Assembly: GCA_045589955.1 (NCBI GenBank)
Contig: JAZNQD010000066.1
Span: forward strand, 1-24,455
DNA: 24,455 bases
DNA from: CAJGCS01 sp045589955
GTDB taxonomy: Bacteria > Bacillota_I > Bacilli_A > ML615J-28 > CAG-313
Reading direction: 5' to 3'
The notes under the pieces are model-generated. The model saw only the letters and a list, made by a program, of their open reading frames with translations, did no database searches and was not told where the DNA came from. Positions within the stretch are counted from its first letter, which is position 1, and the number at the start of each line of letters is the position of its first letter. A program made the position numbers and the translations under genes. Shown in pieces: positions 1 through 7,604 of the stretch.

Positions 1-90
1 CAAAAAGCATAAAATAGTAACTTTTATTTATGTGAATATTAAAATTTATGTATTAACGTTTGCTTTTTTAATCTAAAAAAACATATTTAA

Positions 91-99
91 TGATATAAT
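91..99 (+). promoter_or_regulatory. extended -10 promoter for ung
   Basis: TGATATAAT is a perfect -10 hexamer (94-99) with the TGn extension. The hexamer 17 bp upstream is not a -35 match, so this would act as an extended -10 promoter. Transcription would start near 106, giving an almost leaderless ung mRNA with only a weak GGTGA before the ATG. Confidence 0.55.
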
Positions 100-114
100 A
101 TAAATGGTGATATT

Positions 115-759
115 ATGACATGGCAAGAAGTATTTAACGAGGAAATGGATAAAGAATATTTTAAATATTTACAAGAATATATTGATTTAGAGTATCGTAC
201 AAATAAATGTTTTCCTCCAAAAGAAAATATATATAAAGCATTTGAATTAACACCACTTGACAAGGTAAAAGTTGTAATACTTGGACAAGACCCATATCCA
301 ACCGAAGGTGTTGCCATGGGACTTGCTTTCTCAGTTAACAAAGAAACAAAAATACCTAAGAGCCTTCATAATATGTTCTTAGAATTAGAAAGCGATTTAG
401 GCTTTGCATACCCAAGTAATGGTGACTTAACTAGTTGGTGTGAAAATGGTATTTTATTATTAAATAGAATACTTACTGTTAGAAAGTCAATGCCTTTATC
501 ACATAAGAATAAAGGTTGGGAGCTATTTACCGAAAGAATAATTAAAGAGATAAATAAACAAGATCGTAAGATAGTCTTTATCCTTCTCGGTAATGAAGCG
601 ATGAAAATTAAGAAGTATTTAGATAATCCTAAACACTTAATAATTGAAGCGCCGCATCCTTCGCCTTTAAGTGCATATCATGGTTTCTTTGGAAGTAAGA
701 TATATTCAAAGACTTGTGATTATTTAAATGAGTCTAAAGATATGTGGAGATTAAAATGA
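115..759 (+). CDS. ung: uracil-DNA glycosylase, family 1
   Basis: Removes uracil from DNA (from cytosine deamination or dUMP misincorporation), starting base excision repair in the cytoplasm. The 214-aa protein has the family 1 water-activating loop GQDPYP at residues 57-62 (catalytic Asp59), the LLLN strand at 114-117 and the Leu-loop motif HPSPLSA at 181-187 (catalytic His181). Length is normal for the family. The residue after DPY is Pro where the well-studied enzymes have His, a variant compatible with the family. The gene ends in TGA, which overlaps the ATG of the next gene (ATGA), so the two are translationally coupled. That TGA is evidence that UGA is a stop here. Confidence 0.95.
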   Translation: MTWQEVFNEEMDKEYFKYLQEYIDLEYRTNKCFPPKENIYKAFELTPLDKVKVVILGQDPYPTEGVAMGLAFSVNKETKIPKSLHNMFLELESDLGFAYPSNGDLTSWCENGILLLNRILTVRKSMPLSHKNKGWELFTERIIKEINKQDRKIVFILLGNEAMKIKKYLDNPKHLIIEAPHPSPLSAYHGFFGSKIYSKTCDYLNESKDMWRLK

Positions 760-1352
760 TTAGTATTTTAAGTATCATATTAGTATTAATATTCGTTAAC
801 AAAAGAAAATGTAAGAAGTTAGAAAATTATGAAAGAATATCGATGTCAAAAAAAGACTTGATTTATCGCATAACTTTCTCCGCTGTGTTTATTGCTTTAG
901 GAGCAGTGCTTAAAACTGTTTCTATTAATACAGGAGAAATGCGATTAGGTTTTTATGAAATACCAGTCTTTTTATCAGGTATGTTGCTTGGACCATTTTA
1001 TGGTGCACTTGTAGGGATAGGTTCTGACTTTGTCTATTCAATATCATCAGGTTATTCATATTCAGTTATCATGATGTGCTCTGCTTTAATGTGGGGGTTT
1101 TTAGGTGGACTTCTTCATAACCGAAAAAATAAATTTCTTGTCACTTTATTAATGTGTTTATTAGCAGGTGTTGTTGCAACAACAATTAATTCAGTTCAAT
1201 TATATATATATTATGGAATAGGGATGTTTGCTAATTTACCAAATCGTATCATAACTATGTTGGTTAAGTGGCCGATAATAAGTGTTGTTACTTGGATATT
1301 AAATGAACGTGTAATTAAGACTGTTATTAAAAAATTCAAAAATAAATACTAA
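756..1352 (+). CDS. folT: ECF transporter S component, folate family (FolT-like)
   Basis: A 198-aa integral membrane protein, probably the substrate-binding S component of an energy-coupling factor importer, likely for folate. It would need the shared EcfA-EcfA'-EcfT module, which is not in this window. The core from about residue 37 has the S-component pattern: a helix with small residues (FSAVFIALGAVLK), then MRLGFYEIPVFLSGMLLGP (62-80) and GALVGIGSDF (83-92), resembling FolT-family proteins, followed by three or four further hydrophobic segments and a basic tail. I chose ATG 756 because GGAG at 746-749 lies 6 nt upstream; an in-frame GTG at 744 lies before that site. The first 14 residues form an extra hydrophobic segment; a shorter start at 843 would fit the family but has a weaker site. 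Folate specificity is inferred from sequence resemblance only. Confidence 0.8.
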   Translation: MISILSIILVLIFVNKRKCKKLENYERISMSKKDLIYRITFSAVFIALGAVLKTVSINTGEMRLGFYEIPVFLSGMLLGPFYGALVGIGSDFVYSISSGYSYSVIMMCSALMWGFLGGLLHNRKNKFLVTLLMCLLAGVVATTINSVQLYIYYGIGMFANLPNRIITMLVKWPIISVVTWILNERVIKTVIKKFKNKY

Positions 1353-1364
1353 ATTATAAATTAA

Positions 1365-1373
1365 TGTTATAAT
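1365..1373 (+). promoter_or_regulatory. extended -10 promoter for eno
   Basis: TGTTATAAT: a perfect -10 at 1368-1373 with TGn extension and no clear -35 at 1345-1350. It lies 13 bp after the folT stop, followed by AAGGAG about 8 nt before the eno ATG. Confidence 0.55.
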
Positions 1374-1402
1374 ATATAAGTAAATAAAAAGGAGATTTAA
1401 AA

Positions 1403-2695
1403 ATGCCATATATTATTGATGTTTATGCACGTGAAGTTTTAGACTCACGTGGGAATCCTACTGTAGAAGTAGAAGTTACTACTGAAAGTGGTGCCTTTGG
1501 ACGAGCAATTGTTCCAAGTGGTGCTTCAACTGGTGAACACGAAGCAGTTGAACTTAGAGATAATGATAAAAATCGTTATTTAGGTAAAGGTGTTCAAAGA
1601 GCAGTTGATAATGTTAATGAAATCATTTCCCCTGAAATTCAAGGTTATGATGTTTCTCAACAAATCTTAATTGATAAGAAGATGTTAGAATTAGATGGAA
1701 CACCTAACAAATCAAAATTAGGTGCTAATGCAATATTAGCTGTTTCAATGGCTTGTGCTAGAGCTGCAGCTGATTATTATGGTTTACCATTGTATCAATA
1801 CTTTGGTGGCTTTAATGCTCACCAATTACCAACTCCAATGATGAACATTTTAAATGGTGGTGCTCATGCCGATTGGTGTATTGATATTCAAGAAATCATG
1901 ATTATGCCTGTTGGCGCACATACATTTAAAGATGCTTTAAGAATGGGTGCAGAAGTATTCCATAGCTTAAAACAAGTTTTAAAATGTAAAGGTTGTAACA
2001 CAGCAGTTGGTGATGAAGGCGGGTATGCACCTAAATTAAAATCAAATGAAGATGCTTTAAAATCAGTTTTAGAAGCTATCAAAAAAGCTGGTTATGTTGC
2101 AGGTAAAGATGTATTCATCGCTATGGACGTTGCATCAAGTGAATTCTATAATCCAGAAACAAAGATGTATGAATTAAAGAGTGAAGGCAAAACATTAGAT
2201 GCAAATCAAATGGTTGCTTTTTATGAAGAATTATGTGCAAAATATCCAATCATTTCTATTGAAGATGGTTTAGATCAAAATGACTGGGCTGGATGGAAAG
2301 TATTAACTGAAAGATTAGGAAAAAAAGTTCAACTTGTAGGTGATGACTTATTTGTAACTAATCCTAAACGTTTAGCAGAAGGAATCAAACAAGGTATTGC
2401 CAATGCTATATTAATTAAAGTTAATCAAATTGGTACATTATCTGAAACATTTGAAGCTGTAGAAATGGCTAAACGTGCTGGATATACTGCAGTAATCTCA
2501 CACAGAAGTGGTGAATCTGAAGATACTACAATTGCAGATATTGCGGTTGCATTAAATGCAGGTCAAATCAAGACAGGTTCTGCATCACGTACAGATCGTA
2601 TTGCTAAATACAATCAACTATTAAGAATCGAAGATGAACTTGAAGATGCTGCTTACTATGGCGGGATTAAATCATTTTATAATTTGAACAAGTAA
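1403..2695 (+). CDS. eno: enolase (phosphopyruvate hydratase)
   Basis: Glycolytic enzyme converting 2-phosphoglycerate to phosphoenolpyruvate, cytoplasmic and Mg2+-dependent. The 430-aa protein is full length. Visible family signatures include ARE.LDSRGNPTVEV at the N-terminus, SGASTG, QE in the DIQEIMIMPVGA segment, GDEGGYAP (Asp204-Glu205), the metal ligands in AMDVASSEF, SIEDGL and GDDLF, the catalytic Lys in ILIKVNQIGT, the SHRSGE His loop and GQIKTGSASR. The loop after GGAHAD reads WCIDIQEI, where common enolases have NNVDIQEF, a local lineage variation in a loop near the active site. It is transcribed alone between its own extended -10 promoter and a strong terminator; other glycolytic genes are not adjacent. 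Confidence 0.98.
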   Translation: MPYIIDVYAREVLDSRGNPTVEVEVTTESGAFGRAIVPSGASTGEHEAVELRDNDKNRYLGKGVQRAVDNVNEIISPEIQGYDVSQQILIDKKMLELDGTPNKSKLGANAILAVSMACARAAADYYGLPLYQYFGGFNAHQLPTPMMNILNGGAHADWCIDIQEIMIMPVGAHTFKDALRMGAEVFHSLKQVLKCKGCNTAVGDEGGYAPKLKSNEDALKSVLEAIKKAGYVAGKDVFIAMDVASSEFYNPETKMYELKSEGKTLDANQMVAFYEELCAKYPIISIEDGLDQNDWAGWKVLTERLGKKVQLVGDDLFVTNPKRLAEGIKQGIANAILIKVNQIGTLSETFEAVEMAKRAGYTAVISHRSGESEDTTIADIAVALNAGQIKTGSASRTDRIAKYNQLLRIEDELEDAAYYGGIKSFYNLNK

Positions 2696-2724
2696 AATCC
2701 ACGCTGTGGATTTTTCTTGTTTTT
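2694..2724 (+). terminator. intrinsic terminator of eno
   Basis: Nine-bp perfect stem AAAATCCAC / GTGGATTTT with loop GCT, then TCTTGTTTTT. The left arm overlaps the eno stop codon. Confidence 0.85.
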
Positions 2725-2731
2725 AAGCAAA

Positions 2732-2769
2732 CAACCATTGGTTGAGCGATAAATAAACTAATGGTTTAG
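2732..2769. promoter_or_regulatory. paired palindromes upstream of the XRE regulator; possible operator
   Basis: CAACCATTGGTTG (2732-2744) is a perfect 13-bp palindrome. CTAATGGTTTAG (2758-2769) has palindromic CTAA/TTAG ends, and its AATGGTT can also pair with AACCATT in the first. Both lie in the 175-bp gap before the regulator gene. Binding by that regulator is inference; XRE proteins often bind short palindromes near their own promoter. Confidence 0.3.
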
Positions 2770-2870
2770 TAAAAAATTTGAAAATCAACTAATAATCCCT
2801 TCAAATCATTCATTTAATATGATTAAATTATATTGTTATTAAACACTATATATAATAAGGAGGAAAAAGT

Positions 2871-3371
2871 ATGGAAAATACATTAGGAAAAAGAATAACA
2901 AATTTAAGAAAATTAAAAGGACTTAGACAAGAACAAATTGCAGAAATGCTTCGTGTGAGCCCCCAAGCTGTAAGTAAATGGGAAAATGATTTAACCTGTC
3001 CAGATATAAGCATTCTTCCTGAACTTGCTAATATTTTAGATGTATCAATTGATGAACTTTTAACTGGCAAAAAAGAAGAAGCTAAAGTAGTATCAATAGT
3101 TCCCGAAGAAAAAAGAAAAGATATGAGTGAGTTAATGCTTCGTATTGTTGTTGAAAGTGTTGATGGAGATAAAGTGAAAGTAAACTTACCAATGGCATTA
3201 ATTGAAGCTGCAATTAATATGGGAATTGAAATTCCTGAGGTTTCAGGGAAAGTTAATTTGAAGAATATTGATTTTAACAAGATTCTTGAACTTGTTAAAA
3301 AAGGCGCAGTTGGTAATTTAGTTGAAGTCGAATCATCAGATGGAGATACGGTAAAGATATTTGTAGAGTAA
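2871..3371 (+). CDS. XRE-family transcriptional regulator with SHOCT-like C-terminal domain
   Basis: A 166-aa cytoplasmic DNA-binding protein. Residues about 7-62 form a Cro/C1-type helix-turn-helix with the hallmarks QEQIAEMLRVSPQAVSKWEN and PDISILPELANILDVSIDELL. A short charged linker leads to a C-terminal domain (about 82-166) beginning LRIVVESVDGDKVKVNLP and ending VEVESSDGDTVKIFVE, resembling the SHOCT-like domain found in some Firmicute regulators and envelope-stress proteins. The ligand and targets are unknown. AAGGAGG lies 7 nt before the ATG. The stop is one base from the start of the next gene, whose product resembles the C-terminal domain, so the two probably form a module. The HTH call is firm; the C-terminal domain name is from memory of the family. 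Confidence 0.85.
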   Translation: MENTLGKRITNLRKLKGLRQEQIAEMLRVSPQAVSKWENDLTCPDISILPELANILDVSIDELLTGKKEEAKVVSIVPEEKRKDMSELMLRIVVESVDGDKVKVNLPMALIEAAINMGIEIPEVSGKVNLKNIDFNKILELVKKGAVGNLVEVESSDGDTVKIFVE

Positions 3372-3372
3372 T

Positions 3373-3615
3373 ATGAAGATATCTGTATATTTAGACAATA
3401 AAAAAGAGTTAAAGTTGAGTTTATATAACTGGCTTGCTCTTAATAATATTTCTGCTTCCTTTATTTATCGTAAAATAAAAAAAGCTGGAGTTAAAATTAA
3501 AAGAAGATCATTCTTTAAATTTGTAAAATTGTGTAAAAAATTTACAAAGACTCATCCAGGTTGGAAAATAGTAGAAGTTGAAAGTGAAGGAAGTAATGTT
3601 ATAATTGAAATATAA
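3373..3615 (+). CDS. small basic protein resembling the C-terminal domain of the preceding regulator
   Basis: An 80-aa protein, not a family I can name. It begins MKISVYLDNKKELKLSL and ends KIVEVESEGSNVIIEI. Both ends line up with the start and end of the C-terminal domain of the XRE protein just upstream (LRIVVESVDGDKVKVNL and LVEVESSDGDTVKIFV), with a similar distance between them, so it looks like a stand-alone version of that domain. The middle is strongly basic (18 Lys/Arg against 6 Asp/Glu overall). There is no signal peptide or membrane helix. It starts one base after the upstream stop with no independent Shine-Dalgarno, so translation is probably coupled. A partner or modulator of the regulator is the simplest inference. 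Confidence 0.7.
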   Translation: MKISVYLDNKKELKLSLYNWLALNNISASFIYRKIKKAGVKIKRRSFFKFVKLCKKFTKTHPGWKIVEVESEGSNVIIEI

Positions 3616-3645
3616 AAAGCAAACGCTATGCGTTTGCTTTCTTTT
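3616..3645. terminator. bidirectional terminator between the XRE module and lgt
   Basis: Perfect 11-bp stem AAAGCAAACGC / GCGTTTGCTTT with loop TAT. It is followed by a T-rich run on the plus strand (CTTTTT) and by TTTTTATA on the minus strand. The lgt stop codon (3626-3628) lies inside the hairpin. Confidence 0.85.
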
Positions 3646-4501
3646 TACTTTTATTAATATCTTTTGGTTTAGTTTCTTTGTTAAATCTTTTAACCCAATC
3701 AGTTAACTTATCTTCAAAGATAAATAATAAAATACCTACAATTAATAAAATAATACTTAATAATTGTGAAGGACTTAACCAATCAATAAATGGTAACTTT
3801 CCTCGATTGTCACCTCTTAAGAATTCTAGGAAAAAACGACCAATACCATATGAAACCATATATATCTTTGTTTGATGCTTTTTACATGCAAATAAAACAA
3901 CAAAGAACAAAATTAATAAGAATAATGCTTCATATAAGTTTGTTGGTAAAACTGTATCATCAATCTTTGGAAATTCTACTCCAAATGGTGGATCTGCAGG
4001 AATGCCTGTACAACATCCGGCAAGGAAACAGCCAAGTCTTCCAAAACTATGAGCAATGATTAAACCAGGAATGATGTAGTTAAGGTAGTGAATAAGATTA
4101 TGGCGTTCATTTCTGAAGATGAACCAGTATGCAATAGCATAAGAAATTAATGCTCCATATAAACCACCTAGGAATGTTATCCCTCCTTGATCAAAGAAAC
4201 CAATCGGATTATTTTCATCAGGAGATTTTTTGAAAAGCATTCCAAAGAATCCATGTTCTTTTATTAATTCTGGTATTTTACCAAAGAAACCATTATCAAT
4301 TGCATGCCATAAGCAATCAAAGAATCGAGCTCCAAAATAAAGTCCAAATGCTGCTATTATGCATACAATAAGTAATTTATTTACTTTCTTATTACCAATA
4401 CCAGTTTTGTCTAGTTTAAATATTGTAAGGGCTATAAATATTGCTCCACCAATCATAATTAATAGTTCTTGTGATGGAATCCCTAATATGCTAGGTATCA
4501 T
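3626..4501 (-). CDS. lgt: prolipoprotein diacylglyceryl transferase family protein (Lgt)
   Basis: Membrane enzyme that transfers diacylglycerol from phosphatidylglycerol to the lipobox Cys of prelipoproteins. The 291-aa protein has about seven hydrophobic segments and the Lgt signature region HSFGRLGCFLAGCC (151-164), followed by FGVEFP and YGIGRFFLEFLRGDNRG (218-234), so both key Arg regions are present. It belongs to the GCF.AGCC subtype seen in many Firmicutes rather than the E. coli RIGNFINGE type. The loop usually written FHGGL (E. coli His103) reads FLGGL at 110-114, so the His is Leu. GGAGG lies 5 nt before the ATG. It faces away from the 222-aa gene and shares a terminator with the XRE module. 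Family membership is firm; that it is the cell's main Lgt is not certain. Confidence 0.85.
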   Translation of the reverse strand: MIPSILGIPSQELLIMIGGAIFIALTIFKLDKTGIGNKKVNKLLIVCIIAAFGLYFGARFFDCLWHAIDNGFFGKIPELIKEHGFFGMLFKKSPDENNPIGFFDQGGITFLGGLYGALISYAIAYWFIFRNERHNLIHYLNYIIPGLIIAHSFGRLGCFLAGCCTGIPADPPFGVEFPKIDDTVLPTNLYEALFLLILFFVVLFACKKHQTKIYMVSYGIGRFFLEFLRGDNRGKLPFIDWLSPSQLLSIILLIVGILLFIFEDKLTDWVKRFNKETKPKDINKSKKKANA

Positions 4502-4528
4502 ATATTACCTCCAATTCTCATTTAATTA

Positions 4529-4557
4529 ATTATAACATAAAAAAGCAACAATTGCAA
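4529..4557 (-). promoter_or_regulatory. promoter for lgt
   Basis: On the minus strand: TTGCAA (4552-4557), 17-bp spacer, TATAAT (4529-4534) preceded by TGT (extended -10). It predicts a leader of about 20 nt containing the GGAGG site. Confidence 0.75.
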
Positions 4558-4597
4558 AAATTATATTAAAAAACAAGTAAATTTTGTTGTTTTATAG

Positions 4598-4603
4598 TAT
4601 AAT
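4598..4603 (+). promoter_or_regulatory. possible -10 for the 4621 gene cluster
   Basis: A perfect TATAAT 18 bp before the ATG, without a recognisable -35 at 17 bp. The predicted start would leave only the GAGGTG ribosome binding site as leader. Confidence 0.4.
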
Positions 4604-4620
4604 AATAAAAGAGGTGTAGT

Positions 4621-5289
4621 ATGATAGAAATTGCAGAAAGAAAAATTATAGAACTACAAAGAAACATGTTTACGATTAAAGTGATTACAGCTCTTAGTCG
4701 TTTTTTAGTAAATGAAGATAAGTACTTAGAACTTGAAGAACGCTTTAAATATATAGAGGAAATGTACTCAAGTCTTGAAAAATATCAAACATTATATGCT
4801 TCTACCAATAATATTGAATATAAAAATTATTTTGAAAATAATTTCCATTCTTGTACAGAAGCTATTGAAGAACAAAAAGCAATTCTATATCCAATTTATA
4901 GTTTAAATAGCTTAGTCTTTCTAGAAAATATTAAGGCTAATATTCGTGAAGGCTTTTATAACTTTGTGAACAAAGTAATAAACCAATTTAAGAGTAAAGA
5001 AGATGTTGCAGAATATATATGCTATCATGGCTCTAAGGATTTAAATGAAATATTAAACTATGTTTTAAATTTTTCAATTTCTTCAAATCTTTATAATATA
5101 TTTATCCAAGTTAAGGAACAACACATTATTACCTACCAACATAAAGAGTGGATAAGTCTTGGTGCTAAACTTAATGCTGCACTACTTGAGATTAAACAAA
5201 AAGGGGAACAAGATTTATTTGTTGATGATTATATATATAAATTATCTGGATATCGATTCTTGTTAACAATATTTGCTTATGATATTTAA
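4621..5289 (+). CDS. hypothetical protein, 222 aa, helix-rich
   Basis: I do not recognise this protein. It has no signal peptide, obvious membrane helix, Cys-based metal site or nucleotide-binding motif. Residues 1-95 look like long amphipathic helices rich in Glu, Lys and Leu (ERKIIELQRNM, KYLELEERFKYIEEMYSSLE), possibly coiled coil; the rest alternates hydrophobic and charged stretches. GAGGTG lies 4 nt before the ATG, and the gene overlaps rsmB by 11 bp, so it is the first gene of the rsmB-rlmN-rsgA-rpe cluster. In Bacillus that position is held by fmt, but this sequence shows no formyltransferase motif. A role linked to rRNA modification or ribosome assembly is suggested only by position. 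Confidence 0.75.
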   Translation: MIEIAERKIIELQRNMFTIKVITALSRFLVNEDKYLELEERFKYIEEMYSSLEKYQTLYASTNNIEYKNYFENNFHSCTEAIEEQKAILYPIYSLNSLVFLENIKANIREGFYNFVNKVINQFKSKEDVAEYICYHGSKDLNEILNYVLNFSISSNLYNIFIQVKEQHIITYQHKEWISLGAKLNAALLEIKQKGEQDLFVDDYIYKLSGYRFLLTIFAYDI

Positions 5290-6538
5290 AGATATAATTA
5301 ACAGTTTAATTAAAATATTTAATGAAAATGCCTATTTAAATATTACAATTAATAATGTTTTAAAAAGTCGTGAGGCTACTTATACTGATCATGATAAAAA
5401 GCTATATGTCCGTGTTACATCGGGTGTTGTTGAAAATAAAATTTTATTAGACTATATTTTAAGACATTTGATTAGTGGGCAAAGAGTAAAACCTTTTGCC
5501 AAGAATGCTCTTCGTGTTGGTGCATATATGATTAGTTTTTTAAATACCCCTAATCATTATGTCGTTAATGAAATTGTTAAAACTATTAAAAAAGAAGATT
5601 ATCGCGCATCAACCTTTGTTAATGCTATTTTAAGAAAATATATTGATACAGATATATATAACATTAGCATGAATAATATCAATAAACTAGGTGAAGATGA
5701 ACGATTAAGTATTTTTTATAGTATAGATCTTGATTTAGTAAAATTACTAAAGAAACAATATAAAGATGTAGAGAGTATTTTAAAACCAAGCAGTGTTCAT
5801 ACAAATACATATCGTATTAATACTTTAAAAATTACTTGTGAAGAAGTAGAAACAATATTAAGTAAAGAAAATATCGAATATACTTTAAAAGGAGTTACTT
5901 TAATTTCGAAGGAAACACTAATTAACCACTCATTATTTAATGAAGGAAAAATTGTTGCCCAAGATGCATCAAGTATTAAAGTCGCAGAAGTCGCTAATCC
6001 AAGAAAGTTTGACAAAGTATTAGATGTTTGTAGTGCACCTGGATCTAAGTCAATGCATTTAGCAGCTCTTATGAATAATACGGGCGAAATCACAAGTTGT
6101 GATATATATGAACATAAGTTAAAATTAATTGAAGATAATGCTAAAAAGCTTGGTGTGACAAATATTAAAACAATATTGAGTGACGGGACAATCGCAAAAT
6201 ATGATACATGTTTTGATTTAGTGATTGCTGATGTACCTTGTTCTGGGCTTGGTGTTATAAATCATAAGAGTGATTTAAAATATAACATGACAATTGCTAA
6301 AATAAAAGAAATTAATGATCTTCAAAAGAAGATTATTAATAATGTTTGTAATTATGTTAAAGTTGGTGGATCTTTAGTATATAGTACATGTACAATTAAT
6401 AAAGATGAAAACGAAAACCTAATAAAAGAGTTCTTAAATAAACATAAAGAATTTAAAAAAATAGAAGAACATATTATAGTTCAAAATTCTGAAAAGAATC
6501 AAGATGGGTTTTATATTTGTAAATTAGAAAGGATATAA
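5279..6538 (+). CDS. rsmB: 16S rRNA (cytosine-C5)-methyltransferase RsmB
   Basis: SAM-dependent enzyme expected to make m5C967 in 16S rRNA. The N-terminal part (about 1-140) is the NusB-like RNA-binding domain, with the family segments YVVNEIVKTIKK and ASTFVNAILRKY. The C-terminal Rossmann methyltransferase has the SAM motif VLDVCSAPGSKSMHLA, motif IV DVPCSGLGV (Cys321) and motif VI YSTCTI (Cys371), so both conserved Cys are present; motif IV has Val where Ala is usual. At 420 aa it is close to typical length. ATG 5279 fits the family start, and an in-frame TTG lies two codons upstream. It overlaps the 222-aa gene by 11 bp and is followed after one base by rlmN, the Bacillus order. Confidence 0.93.
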   Translation: MIFKDIINSLIKIFNENAYLNITINNVLKSREATYTDHDKKLYVRVTSGVVENKILLDYILRHLISGQRVKPFAKNALRVGAYMISFLNTPNHYVVNEIVKTIKKEDYRASTFVNAILRKYIDTDIYNISMNNINKLGEDERLSIFYSIDLDLVKLLKKQYKDVESILKPSSVHTNTYRINTLKITCEEVETILSKENIEYTLKGVTLISKETLINHSLFNEGKIVAQDASSIKVAEVANPRKFDKVLDVCSAPGSKSMHLAALMNNTGEITSCDIYEHKLKLIEDNAKKLGVTNIKTILSDGTIAKYDTCFDLVIADVPCSGLGVINHKSDLKYNMTIAKIKEINDLQKKIINNVCNYVKVGGSLVYSTCTINKDENENLIKEFLNKHKEFKKIEEHIIVQNSEKNQDGFYICKLERI

Positions 6539-6539
6539 T

Positions 6540-7604
6540 ATGAAGAGTATATATAACTATTCATTTAATGAATTAGTAGAATTTTTAGAATCAATTGGCG
6601 AAAAGAAGTTCAGAGCAACCCAAATATTTGAATGGTTATATCGCTTCCGCGTTTCTTCATTTGAAGAAATGACAAATCTTTCTTCAAAAACAATTGACAA
6701 ATTAAAAGAACATTTAGTCATTGATACACTTGAAGTTTCTGAAAAAGAAGTTTCTAAAGATGGAACAACAAAATTTCTATTTAAACTTCAGGACGATAGA
6801 TATATAGAAACAGTACTTATGCGTCATAATTATGGTAACAGCATTTGCGTTACTAGTCAAGTTGGCTGTAATATGGGATGCGCATTTTGTGCTAGTGGTG
6901 AACTTGGGAAAATTCGTAACCTTACTCTATCAGAAATGGTACTACAAGTTTTAATGGTCCAAAAAGAACTTGATAAAGAAAATGCACGTGTTTCAAATAT
7001 TGTAGTAATGGGGATTGGTGAACCATTTGACAACTATGAAACAGTACTTGATTTTTTAAGAGTTGTTAATTATCCAAAAGGACTAGAAATTGGTGCTCGT
7101 CATATTACAGTATCAACTTGTGGTATTGTGCCAAAAATCAAAGAGTTTGCTGAATTCGAACTACAAATTAATTTAGCAATTAGTTTACATGCCCCTAATG
7201 ATGAACTACGTTCTTCATTAATGAAGATTAATAGAAGATATCAACTAAATGAAGTTATGGAAGCATTAAACTATTACTTCAAGAAGACAAATCGTCGTGT
7301 TACTTTTGAATACATCTTATTACAAGGTGTAAATGATAGTGTAGCACATGCAAAGGAATTAGTAAGACTAATTAAAAATACAGATGAAGTTGGTAAATGT
7401 TGTTATGTTAATTTAATTCCTTATAATGAAGTTTCAACAAAACCATTTAAACGAACTTCACATGAACAAGCCGAAACATTCTTTAAAGTATTACATGATA
7501 ATAATATTCAAGCAACTTTAAGAATGGAACATGGATCAGATATCTCAGCAGCATGTGGCCAACTTCGTGCTAAAAAGGAAAGAGCAAAATGGGCAAAGGA
7601 TTAA
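6540..7604 (+). CDS. rlmN: 23S rRNA (adenine-C2)-methyltransferase RlmN
   Basis: Radical-SAM enzyme that makes m2A2503 in 23S rRNA, and in some bacteria m2A37 in tRNA. The 354-aa protein has the [4Fe-4S] motif CNMGCAFC (Cys110, Cys114, Cys117), the upstream conserved Cys103 seven residues before it, and Cys339 in DISAACGQL, matching in spacing the two extra Cys used for methyl transfer in the E. coli enzyme. The conserved VVMGIGEPFDNYE and ISLHAPND segments are also present. It starts one base after the rsmB stop, and AAAGGA at 6528-6533 lies at a usable distance. It overlaps rsgA by 16 bp. In Bacillus, prpC and prkC come next; here they are missing. Confidence 0.96.
   Translation: MKSIYNYSFNELVEFLESIGEKKFRATQIFEWLYRFRVSSFEEMTNLSSKTIDKLKEHLVIDTLEVSEKEVSKDGTTKFLFKLQDDRYIETVLMRHNYGNSICVTSQVGCNMGCAFCASGELGKIRNLTLSEMVLQVLMVQKELDKENARVSNIVVMGIGEPFDNYETVLDFLRVVNYPKGLEIGARHITVSTCGIVPKIKEFAEFELQINLAISLHAPNDELRSSLMKINRRYQLNEVMEALNYYFKKTNRRVTFEYILLQGVNDSVAHAKELVRLIKNTDEVGKCCYVNLIPYNEVSTKPFKRTSHEQAETFFKVLHDNNIQATLRMEHGSDISAACGQLRAKKERAKWAKD

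Noticed and set aside
2..67. Terminator of an upstream gene (AAAAAGCA ... TGCTTTTT)
   Set aside because: Eight-bp arms separated by about 50 nt of AT-rich sequence are too weak; the T run at 62-67 alone is not enough.
1859..1900. Enolase loop change (WCIDIQEI) as a sign of a non-enolase paralogue
   Set aside because: All metal and catalytic residues are present, and this loop varies among true enolases; treated as lineage variation.
2847..2856. TATATATAAT as the -10 of the XRE gene
   Set aside because: The resulting start would lie in or just before the AAGGAGG site, and the -35 match is poor; not listed as a promoter.
2846..3280. 144-aa open frame on the minus strand
   Set aside because: Antisense shadow of the XRE regulator gene; Ser/Thr/Ile-rich low-complexity product with no motif.
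3678..4059. Two plus-strand open frames inside lgt
   Set aside because: They lie antisense to a clear membrane protein gene and have no initiation signals.
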